Below, piece after piece: positions 7,190 through 13,087 of a DNA stretch of 14,759 bases. Each line of letters starts with the position of its first letter. Position 1 is the first letter of the stretch. The stretch is from Pseudothermotoga sp. (GTDB lineage Bacteria > Thermotogota > Thermotogae > Thermotogales > DSM-5069), in the NCBI GenBank assembly GCA_028276125.1, contig JAPYWY010000011.1, positions 1 to 14,759 of the forward strand. The letters are read 5' to 3'. The notes below the pieces were generated by a model. The model was not told the DNA's origin, searched no databases, and worked only from the letters and a program-made list of their open reading frames with translations. The position numbers and the translations under genes are program-made.

Positions 7190-8590
7190 ATGAAGGTACA
7201 AGTGAAGGTTTCTCAGGATGCCATGGAGGCTCACATGATTGTGTCGGCGGAAGCGAACGAGGAAATCAGCAAAGAAGATCTGCTCTCTCAACTCAAATCT
7301 CACGGTGTTGTCTACGGCATCATGGAAGACGCGATTGAGAACATCGTGAAGTCGAAAATCTTCGACAAGCCCGTGCTCGTCGCCGTCGGGAAAAAGCCTG
7401 TGGATGGGAAAGACGGCCAGGTTGTGATCATCAGATCGGAGCAGACCGAGGGTGGACAGAGTGTTGCCGACAGAGGGAAGATCGACCTGAGGGAACTTCC
7501 TTCACGTATGAGAACGATCGTGAGGACTGGTCAGACCGTGGCTGAGATCATCCCACCAACTGAGGGAGAAGAGGGATGGAACGTGCTCGGCAGGGTCCTG
7601 AAGCCCAAGCCTGGAAAGCCTCCTCAGTTGAAGCTTGGAAGGAACGTGAGGTTGGTCGAAGATGGAAAGAAGGTCGTTGCCGCAGTGGATGGCATCCTGA
7701 TCGCAGCGGCAGATGGCACGATTGACGTCAACGAAGTTTTGAACGTTCAGGGTGATGTGGATTATTCCACCGGAAACATCGATTTTCCGGGTGAAGTACA
7801 GATAAAAGGCGATGTGAAACCCGGTTTCACCGTGAAAGCGAAAGGTGACGTCGTCGTTGGCGGTGTCATAGAAGCAGCCACCGTGGTCTCCTTCGAGGGC
7901 AGTGTCTCGGCCTTGGGCATAAAGGGCAGAGAGAAGGGCATCGTCAAGGCAAAGGAGGAGGTTCGGGCAAAGTTTGTAGAGAACGCAATAGTGGAGGCTG
8001 GAAAAGCCGTTATCATAGATGGTCCCATCACGAACTCGCAGATAAAAGCCGGGGAAAAGGTTGTTGCCAAGGGGAACAAAGGCGTAATCGTGGGCGGAAC
8101 TATTTCGGCAGGCTCCTATGTGGAAGCTGAAGAGATCGGTTCTGAACTGGGTGTAGGCACTCACATAGAGGTCGGAATGGAGCCGGAAGAGAGAGAAAGA
8201 ATGAAGGTGTTGAAGGCTCAGCTCGAGCTCGACAGAGAGAATCTGAACAAGCTCGTCGCAGTTTATAAAACGCTCAAAGAAATCATGGACAGAAACCAAG
8301 GCAGGCTTCCCCCAGACAAGGTGGAGCTCTTCAGAAAAGTCGGCCAGAGCATGATAAATCTGAGAAACAACGTAGAGGTGGCGGAAAGGGAACTCGAAGA
8401 GATCCAAAAGCGTATCAGGGAGAAATACACGTTCGCCAAAGTTATCGCGAGGCGAGTTTTACATCCCGGTGTGGAGATCAGCATCTTTGACAAGAGGTAC
8501 TACAACGATAAAGCTCTTCAGAAAGTTTTGATAGTCATCGAAAACGAACAGGTGAGAATTGGAGGTTATTCCGGTGGTTCTGAAGTTTGA
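7190..8590 (+). CDS. DUF342 / FapA-like protein
   Basis: This DUF342-family protein is related to polymer-forming, beta-helical FapA proteins; some members affect flagellar assembly or cell-pole functions, but the biochemical role is not settled. It has 466 residues from the chosen start. An N-terminal domain (about 1-140) ends in GEEGWNVLGRVLKPKPGKPP. A repetitive beta-rich section (about 180-330) follows, with recurring G-D-V and G-x-I/V turns such as VQGDVDYSTGNIDFPGEV and IKGDVKPGF. A predicted coiled coil (about 331-412, rich in Glu/Arg/Leu) and a short C-terminal beta segment close the protein. It has no signal peptide. ATG 7190 is preferred over in-frame ATG 7169 because AAAGAGGG lies nine bases upstream of it, whereas 7169 has no spaced ribosome-binding site. 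From 7190 the gene lies 5 bases after trmFO. Confidence 0.88.
   Translation: MKVQVKVSQDAMEAHMIVSAEANEEISKEDLLSQLKSHGVVYGIMEDAIENIVKSKIFDKPVLVAVGKKPVDGKDGQVVIIRSEQTEGGQSVADRGKIDLRELPSRMRTIVRTGQTVAEIIPPTEGEEGWNVLGRVLKPKPGKPPQLKLGRNVRLVEDGKKVVAAVDGILIAAADGTIDVNEVLNVQGDVDYSTGNIDFPGEVQIKGDVKPGFTVKAKGDVVVGGVIEAATVVSFEGSVSALGIKGREKGIVKAKEEVRAKFVENAIVEAGKAVIIDGPITNSQIKAGEKVVAKGNKGVIVGGTISAGSYVEAEEIGSELGVGTHIEVGMEPEERERMKVLKAQLELDRENLNKLVAVYKTLKEIMDRNQGRLPPDKVELFRKVGQSMINLRNNVEVAERELEEIQKRIREKYTFAKVIARRVLHPGVEISIFDKRYYNDKALQKVLIVIENEQVRIGGYSGGSEV
8561..8565 (+). promoter_or_regulatory. Ribosome-binding site that decides the manA start
   Basis: GGAGG lies eight bases before GTG 8574 and inside the 3' end of the DUF342 gene. 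It would sit within the coding region if translation began at TTG 8559, so it favours the later GTG. Confidence 0.65.
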
Positions 8591-9386
8591 ACCTCGCTTC
8601 AGACCCATGGTCTGGGGTAATCCGAAGCTGAACGAATTGTTCAAGGTTGAGAGTTCGCCACCCATAGGTGAAGTGTGGCTCTTATCTGATCTGGAACCGT
8701 TCGTGACGAACGTGGTGGATCAAGAAAGAGTGAGCTTGAAGAAGTTGATGAACGACTTCGGCATGGATTTTTCTCGCTTTCCACTGTTGATCAAACTCGT
8801 TTCGCCCGCGCAGTGGCTCTCGATACAGGTGCATCCGGACGATACAATTGCGCGAGCAGTTGAGAACGAACCTTGGGGTAAAACAGAGTGTTGGTACTTC
8901 GTTGAACCTGGCAAGATCGCGGTGGTCCCGAACGGTACCATCTTGAAAGACTGTTTGGAACCTTCACAAATCTCTGAACATTTGGTCTATCTGGAGATGA
9001 ATGTCGGCGATCTCTTTTTCGTTCCAGCAGGGTTGATACACACGCTTGGACCCGACAGCGTTGTCGTTGAGATCCAACAAGCCTCCGATTTGACTTATAG
9101 GATCTACGATTGGGGTAGGAAGAGAGAAACTCACATCGAGAAAGCGTCGATGGCGGTCAAGGATTTTCGAATCGAGGCGTTGATACATAGGAACTTTGAG
9201 AGATTGAACTGTGGAACTTTCAGCGTTCATCGCGCCTTTGGTCAAACACACTTGATAGGTTTGTCGACCGTGGTCTTTCTGAAAGAAGGATTCGTGGCCG
9301 ACATTGCCACGAAAGCCTACGAAACGTTCATCGTGGTGGATGAAACGATAGAAGGTGACGCGCTCGTCATAAAGATCGAGAAATGA
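8574..9386 (+). CDS. manA: Class I mannose-6-phosphate isomerase (short form)
   Basis: This zinc enzyme interconverts mannose 6-phosphate and fructose 6-phosphate. From GTG 8574 it has 270 residues, a compact type I cupin protein somewhat shorter than the roughly 315-residue Bacillus forms. The expected zinc ligands are present: Q85 and H87 in QWLSIQVHPDD, E105 in GKTECWYFV, and H156 in LIHTLGPD. IQQASDLTYRIYDWGR (about 167-182) supplies the conserved active-site arginine region. GTG 8574 is chosen because GGAGG at 8561-8565 sits eight bases before it and because MVLKFEPRF matches the usual family beginning. The upstream TTG 8559 would add five residues and lacks good spacing. The gene overlaps the DUF342 gene by 17 bases and ends the operon just before a hairpin. 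A catalytically related sugar isomerase cannot be excluded. Confidence 0.9.
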   Translation: MVLKFEPRFRPMVWGNPKLNELFKVESSPPIGEVWLLSDLEPFVTNVVDQERVSLKKLMNDFGMDFSRFPLLIKLVSPAQWLSIQVHPDDTIARAVENEPWGKTECWYFVEPGKIAVVPNGTILKDCLEPSQISEHLVYLEMNVGDLFFVPAGLIHTLGPDSVVVEIQQASDLTYRIYDWGRKRETHIEKASMAVKDFRIEALIHRNFERLNCGTFSVHRAFGQTHLIGLSTVVFLKEGFVADIATKAYETFIVVDETIEGDALVIKIEK

Positions 9387-9391
9387 AAAAC

Positions 9392-9417
9392 ACGTCGCTG
9401 GACAGAGCCAGCGACGT
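9392..9417. terminator. Bidirectional intrinsic terminator between convergent manA and acpP
   Basis: A perfect 10-bp inverted repeat (ACGTCGCTGG, 9392-9401, and CCAGCGACGT, 9408-9417) encloses the 6-base loop ACAGAG. Read on the minus strand, the stem is followed by GTTTTTCATTT, a good U-tract, so it should stop acpP transcripts efficiently. On the plus strand the following bases are pyrimidine-rich but interrupted by C (TCATTCTTCC), so the manA side is weaker. The hairpin fills nearly all of the 31-base gap between the two genes; the stem abuts the acpP stop codon. Confidence 0.85.
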
Positions 9418-9696
9418 TCATTCTTCCTCTTCGCTTTCTTCTTCCTCTTCAGCCAGCCTTATCTTCTCGTACAACTCTTTGAAGACATCCCTGACGGTGC
9501 GTATCTTCTCGAGTTCTTCGTCGGGTATCGTGACGCCAAACTCGTCTTCGATCGCCATCGCCAAGTCCACGAGGTCGAGAGAGTCTGCGTCGAGATCGTC
9601 AATGAGGTCTGCATCGTCCGTGACCTCGTCGATGTCCACACCCAGTTTGTCAGCGATTATTTCCTTGATCCTTTCCATGAGTTCCTCCTTGTCCAC
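9418..9696 (-). CDS. acpP: Acyl carrier protein with an acidic C-terminal tail
   Basis: ACP carries growing acyl chains on a 4'-phosphopantetheine arm for type II fatty-acid synthesis and related pathways. The four-helix ACP pattern is clear, and the attachment Ser is S39 in DADSLDLVDLAMAIEDEFG. From GTG 9696 the protein has 92 residues, against about 78-82 for typical ACPs. The excess is the tail after residue 80, LAEEEEESEEEE, nearly all Glu. The GTG has GGGAGGG at an 8-base spacing. An internal ATG at 9678 has an even stronger AAGGAGGA before it but would shorten helix 1. The gene stands alone with its own promoter and terminator; no fab gene is adjacent. It is convergent with the manA operon. 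Confidence 0.93.
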   Translation of the reverse strand: MDKEELMERIKEIIADKLGVDIDEVTDDADLIDDLDADSLDLVDLAMAIEDEFGVTIPDEELEKIRTVRDVFKELYEKIRLAEEEEESEEEE

Positions 9697-9702
9697 TGCT
9701 GT

Positions 9703-9711
9703 CTCCCTCCC
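9703..9711 (-). promoter_or_regulatory. Ribosome-binding site for acpP (GTG start)
   Basis: On the minus strand GGGAGGGAG lies just upstream of GTG 9696 with about 8 bases of spacing, supporting the longer ACP form. A second Shine-Dalgarno-like AAGGAGGA (complement of 9683-9690) lies inside the coding region, five bases before the in-frame ATG at 9678. Confidence 0.65.
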
Positions 9712-9730
9712 GTCGATCTCGAGTCACGAT

Positions 9731-9761
9731 ATTATAAAGCATCACTCGCGTGGAATGTCAA
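9731..9761 (-). promoter_or_regulatory. Sigma-A type promoter of acpP
   Basis: On the minus strand a consensus -35 box, TTGACA (complement of 9756-9761), and a consensus -10 box, TATAAT (complement of 9731-9736), are separated by 19 bases. The spacer is longer than the ideal 17, but both hexamers are perfect. The expected transcription start is near 9724, giving a leader of about 28 bases that holds the ribosome-binding site. The promoter sits in the 82-base gap behind the ADP-ribosylglycohydrolase gene, so acpP can be expressed independently of the transporter operon. Confidence 0.75.
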
Positions 9762-9778
9762 GAGGCAAATTTCAAAGC

Positions 9779-9806
9779 TCAAAAAGAAAGCTTCTCAGAA
9801 AGCTTC
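9779..9806 (-). terminator. Possible weak terminator at the 3' end of the transporter operon
   Basis: On the minus strand two AAGCTT hexamers (9800-9805 and 9788-9793), separated by six bases, can form a 6-bp stem followed by TCTTTTTGA. The hairpin lies within the last codons of the hydrolase gene. The stem is short and AT-rich, so termination would be inefficient at high temperature. It is the only terminator-like structure before the acpP promoter. Confidence 0.3.
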
Positions 9807-11152
9807 AGAGTCAGCTCTGTGAGGCGCTCTATTGAAACTCTCTCGAAGCCTTTCATGTACGTCTTCACGTTACCCTTCAAAGGTTCCACCCAGCGATGCG
9901 GCATCGAATTCGAACCAAACATCACACCTAAGACGGTCCCAACTTCTCCCGCGTTGCAGTCGACGTCGAAGCCCATTTTCAGCACGATCTCCATGGTTCT
10001 TTCGAAGTCGGCCTCGCCGAACCAGAGCGCCGTCACGACACAACAAGCGTTCGGGTAAACGTGGATCCAGTTATAGTTTTTGAACTCTTCTTCCACGCGT
10101 TCTCTCACCTGTCTGAAAGAATCGCAGCTTCTACACCAATCTATGGTCCTTCTCAAAACGTCTGCAAACTCGCTGCGCTCAGGAAGGTAATCGAGAGACT
10201 TCAGAACGAGTTTTCTCGGATCTTTGAACACGAACGCGAGCGATGTCAGAATCGCACTGTGCATTCCGCCGTAAACACCGTTACCGGAGTGAGAGATGAC
10301 TGAATCCGTGTGTGCGAGCCTTGCGGCTTCGTAAGGCTTCCCCGGGCAAATAAGACCGTAGAGCATGCACCTCATTTGGGCGCCGATCCATTCTTGGAAG
10401 GGATTTCTGAATCTGCCACTGTTCGGTGGAAAGATACCCCTCTTGAGGTTCTCCAGTGCGAGGTACTCGGCGCTCCAACCGAACGGGATGTGCTTCAGCC
10501 AGAACAGACTGATCCCCTTCGAAGATGGTTTCTTCAAACGGGACAAAGCTTCCAGCGCCACAACTTCGTACACTATATCGTCGTTGTAACCGCCCTCTTC
10601 TTCTACGTAGTTTGGAAGATCCTCCCTTGCAACGAATTCGAGTTCTCTTCCGAGGAAACCTTCGAATTTGGTGCCCATGCTCGCGGCGCTGATCTGTCCC
10701 AGCCATCCTCCAAGCACAAAATCGTACAGACTGGAAGTTCCCACTTCGAAGCTTTCGCGACAGATCCGCGATGATACATCTTTCCAACTGAGAGGCCTTT
10801 CAAAAGAATGGTAGGGATGATCTTTCAAGATCGGTGCGCGGGCGAGCTCGTCGAATATCAGGGCCGTCGTCGTTCTGAGATCCTCGAGCTTTCCCTCCTC
10901 GAAGTGTTTCAGACCTTCTTCGAAGAGCTTCTCCGCGCGCGATACGTCTCTTCCCATGTTTTCCACCGATTGTATCGCACCCGCGATGAGGCATTCAGGA
11001 GCTCCGGAACCAGGAACCCTGCTGGACCAGAACATTGAGACCAAGTCCTTGGGGAAGATCTCGTATTCTCCCATCGATTCCCATTCGGATCGCCAGTTCA
11101 AGTCGATCTTTGCATTCTTTCTGAGTTCATGTTCGTACTGACAAGCTTTCAT
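9779..11152 (-). CDS. Divergent ADP-ribosylglycohydrolase (DraG/ARH) family protein with N-terminal extension
   Basis: The C-terminal two-thirds of this 457-residue protein matches the all-helical ADP-ribosylglycohydrolase fold, whose enzymes cleave N- or O-glycosidic bonds of ADP-ribosyl groups with two Mg ions. Visible blocks are VLGGWLGQISAASMG at 146-160, the first metal motif as YNDDIVYE at 189-196 (usual TDDT-type), HTDSVISHSGNGVYGGMHSA at 281-300, and the second metal motif FDVDCNAGEVG at 395-405 (usual DTDTNA-type) before PHRWVEPL. Residues 1-140 form an extension I do not recognise. ATG 11152 is chosen because it overlaps the permease stop as ATGA and has GAGGAGG upstream; the open frame to 11350 only shadows the permease gene. 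Position as last gene of a nucleoside-type import operon suggests that it acts on the imported compound. The true substrate is unknown, and the altered metal motifs argue against assuming protein de-ADP-ribosylation. Confidence 0.82.
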   Translation of the reverse strand: MKACQYEHELRKNAKIDLNWRSEWESMGEYEIFPKDLVSMFWSSRVPGSGAPECLIAGAIQSVENMGRDVSRAEKLFEEGLKHFEEGKLEDLRTTTALIFDELARAPILKDHPYHSFERPLSWKDVSSRICRESFEVGTSSLYDFVLGGWLGQISAASMGTKFEGFLGRELEFVAREDLPNYVEEEGGYNDDIVYEVVALEALSRLKKPSSKGISLFWLKHIPFGWSAEYLALENLKRGIFPPNSGRFRNPFQEWIGAQMRCMLYGLICPGKPYEAARLAHTDSVISHSGNGVYGGMHSAILTSLAFVFKDPRKLVLKSLDYLPERSEFADVLRRTIDWCRSCDSFRQVRERVEEEFKNYNWIHVYPNACCVVTALWFGEADFERTMEIVLKMGFDVDCNAGEVGTVLGVMFGSNSMPHRWVEPLKGNVKTYMKGFERVSIERLTELTLKLSEKLSF

Positions 11153-12039
11153 GCACTCTTCAACCTCCTCGCATAACTGTACAACACGAAGAGTGTGGCG
11201 GCGTAGGGTAGCATCGCCGTGAACTGGGGTGGAACGGCGTAGCGTTGTAACAACATACCCAAATTCTCCAATAGTCCAAAGACGAGAGACATCAGCATGA
11301 TCGACATAGGTCTGCCCCGTACCAAGATGATGATCGCAAGGGATATCCATCCACGACCGTTGGACATGTTTTCCGAGAACAGCGTCACGTATCCGAGCGA
11401 GAGATAGACGCCCGCCAAAGCGGAGAAGATCCCACAGAGAACTGCGCTCCAGAGTTTGAGTCTACCGATGCTCAGACCGACGGAAGCGACGGCGGTCGGC
11501 TCTTCGCCGGTGGCTCTCAGCCTCAAACCGAACTTGGTTCGGTAGAGAACCACATGGCAGACGAAAGCAAAGGCTATCGCGACGAACACGAGGAAGGGAT
11601 GTGAAGACAAGACTTCTCCAAGAAAAGGAACTTTCTCGATCGCGGGAAATCTGATTTTGGGTATCGCTGGTATGCTCTGCGAAATGAACGCACCCTTGAC
11701 CTGGAAGGTGGCCCTCAGAGAATAAGTCGTCCAACCCAGAGCGAGCATGTTTATGCCTATTCCGGTTATGAACTCGTCGACCTTCAGAACGATCGCAAAC
11801 AATGAGAATATGCCTGCCAGAATGAGCCCACTCAGCAGCGCGAACAACATGCCGTACAACCAGTGTCCAAACCTGTACGCACCGTAGACGGCATAATAGG
11901 CACCCATCAGCATCATGCCTTCCATCGCGATGTTGAAAACGTTGGCGTGGTAGCTGAACATGCCACCGAAGGCTGCCAGAGCTATCGGCGTTGCACTGCT
12001 CAACGCTGCATGGAGAAGTTGTGCAACGATCGCACCCAT
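11149..12039 (-). CDS. BMP/nucleoside-type ABC transporter permease, second subunit (YufQ/NupQ-like)
   Basis: This 296-residue polytopic inner-membrane protein of the BPD_transp_2 (branched-chain/ribose/nucleoside) permease family forms half of the translocation channel. Family blocks are FNIAMEGMMLMGAY at 35-48, VDEFITGIGINMLALG near 87-102, the cytoplasmic coupling segment GEEPTAVASVGLSIGR at 178-193, and MSNGRGWISLA at 225-235. About eight hydrophobic spans are visible, and the C-terminus ends in basic residues. The ATG start lies one base after the stop of the other permease gene, and its TGA overlaps the hydrolase start as ATGA. Subunit assignment rests on similarity in motif order to the B. 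subtilis guanosine importer; the substrate is inferred. Confidence 0.9.
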   Translation of the reverse strand: MGAIVAQLLHAALSSATPIALAAFGGMFSYHANVFNIAMEGMMLMGAYYAVYGAYRFGHWLYGMLFALLSGLILAGIFSLFAIVLKVDEFITGIGINMLALGWTTYSLRATFQVKGAFISQSIPAIPKIRFPAIEKVPFLGEVLSSHPFLVFVAIAFAFVCHVVLYRTKFGLRLRATGEEPTAVASVGLSIGRLKLWSAVLCGIFSALAGVYLSLGYVTLFSENMSNGRGWISLAIIILVRGRPMSIMLMSLVFGLLENLGMLLQRYAVPPQFTAMLPYAATLFVLYSYARRLKSA

Positions 12040-12040
12040 A

Positions 12041-13087
12041 TTACTTCACCAACTTACCGAGCTCTCGTTTTGCCCTGAGCCAGTCGGTGAGGCTGACGAG
12101 CCCAGAGCGCGTTCCGACGAGTGTGAGTACAATTATCGATTGCAAGAACAGGACGAACTCCGATGGCACAGACGTCTCAAACTCCATGCCCACTGCCCCA
12201 TTCTTCAGAAAGCCTATGAAGAGAGCGTAGAAGAGTGTTTGGAACAGTCCGTTGTTCGCCATGATCGCGATCATAACGCCGTCCCAACCGAAGTTGGCAC
12301 CTATCCCCTTGGTGAACCTGTGCTGTGTGCCGTTGAGTATCAACAGAGCACCCGCAAGTCCTGAGAGAAAGCCGGTCAGAAGCAAGACCAAGGTCGTGTC
12401 GGTTTCCACGTCGCATCCACCGACGGTGGCGAAGAGCTTGTTGTAACCCATCATGCGTGCTTCATAACCTCGCCAGGTCCTCCACACGAACCACCAGCAC
12501 AAGAAGACCATGAAAAGGGCCACGAAGAAAGCAACGTTGACATCGAAGATGTTCGTCATGAAGTACTCACGCCTTATCAACCTTGTCGATGGCACGTAAG
12601 CTTTCGGGTCCAAGAACGGATACGTCGCTAGATAAAGCGTCATGTATTCTGCCAAGAAGTTCAGCATCAGCGTGGAAATGAATTCGTCCATCTTGTACTT
12701 TCTCTTGAAGAACGCCGCAAGCCCTGCCCACGCTGCGCCGGAGAGTCCACCGAGGACTGCCAACGCGGGAATACCCAACCAACTCGGCAACTTCAAATAC
12801 ACCCCCAGGACCGCACACACCAAAGCACCCCAGAGGAACTGACCATGTTGACCGAGGTTAACGACACCAGACATGAATGCGATGGAAGCTGAAAGACCAG
12901 TCAAGATGAGTGGAAAGGCTGCATTCAACGTGTTTGAGAAGGAGAACCAAGAACCCAAACCGTACTGATAGAGTGCTCCATAGACTTCAAGCGGAGAACT
13001 GTGATGAAGAAGAATGAAGATCGACGCGACGAAGAAGGCGAACGCTATCGCGAGGATCGTTTGAGAGATGGGCCTCACGAGACTCAC
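12041..13087 (-). CDS. BMP/nucleoside-type ABC transporter permease, first subunit (YufP/NupP-like)
   Basis: This 348-residue integral membrane protein of the same permease family is the longer partner. It starts with a hydrophobic segment after SLVRPISQ. Then come a periplasmic loop of about 20 residues, VNLGQHGQFLWGALV at 76-90 (the family's N-x-G-x-x-G-Q-F region), KMDEFISTLMLNFLAEY at 132-148, the coupling segment GYEARMMGYNKLFATVGG at 207-224, and GWDGVMIAIMANN at 267-279 near the C-terminus. The start is GTG 13087, overlapping the ATPase stop as GTGA; no better spaced ATG exists before the first membrane helix. It ends in TAA one base before the next permease gene. Together the two permeases should form a heterodimer served by the fused ATPase upstream. 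Confidence 0.9.
   Translation of the reverse strand: MSLVRPISQTILAIAFAFFVASIFILLHHSSPLEVYGALYQYGLGSWFSFSNTLNAAFPLILTGLSASIAFMSGVVNLGQHGQFLWGALVCAVLGVYLKLPSWLGIPALAVLGGLSGAAWAGLAAFFKRKYKMDEFISTLMLNFLAEYMTLYLATYPFLDPKAYVPSTRLIRREYFMTNIFDVNVAFFVALFMVFLCWWFVWRTWRGYEARMMGYNKLFATVGGCDVETDTTLVLLLTGFLSGLAGALLILNGTQHRFTKGIGANFGWDGVMIAIMANNGLFQTLFYALFIGFLKNGAVGMEFETSVPSEFVLFLQSIIVLTLVGTRSGLVSLTDWLRAKRELGKLVK

Noticed and set aside
7502..8407. 301-codon minus-strand open frame inside the DUF342 gene
   Set aside because: Antisense shadow, rich in His and Cys from complementing common sense codons; no ribosome-binding context fits.
9383..9835. Plus-strand 150-codon open frame whose ATG overlaps the manA stop by 4 bases, giving a Ser-rich protein
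   Set aside because: It looks coupled to manA but runs straight through the terminator and antisense across all of acpP; the Ser runs are the complement of the acpP Glu and Ser codons.
11153..11350. Longer N-terminus for the ADP-ribosylglycohydrolase gene, adding 66 residues
   Set aside because: The extra part overlaps conserved permease codons in another frame, while ATG 11152 has an ATGA junction and a Shine-Dalgarno sequence upstream.
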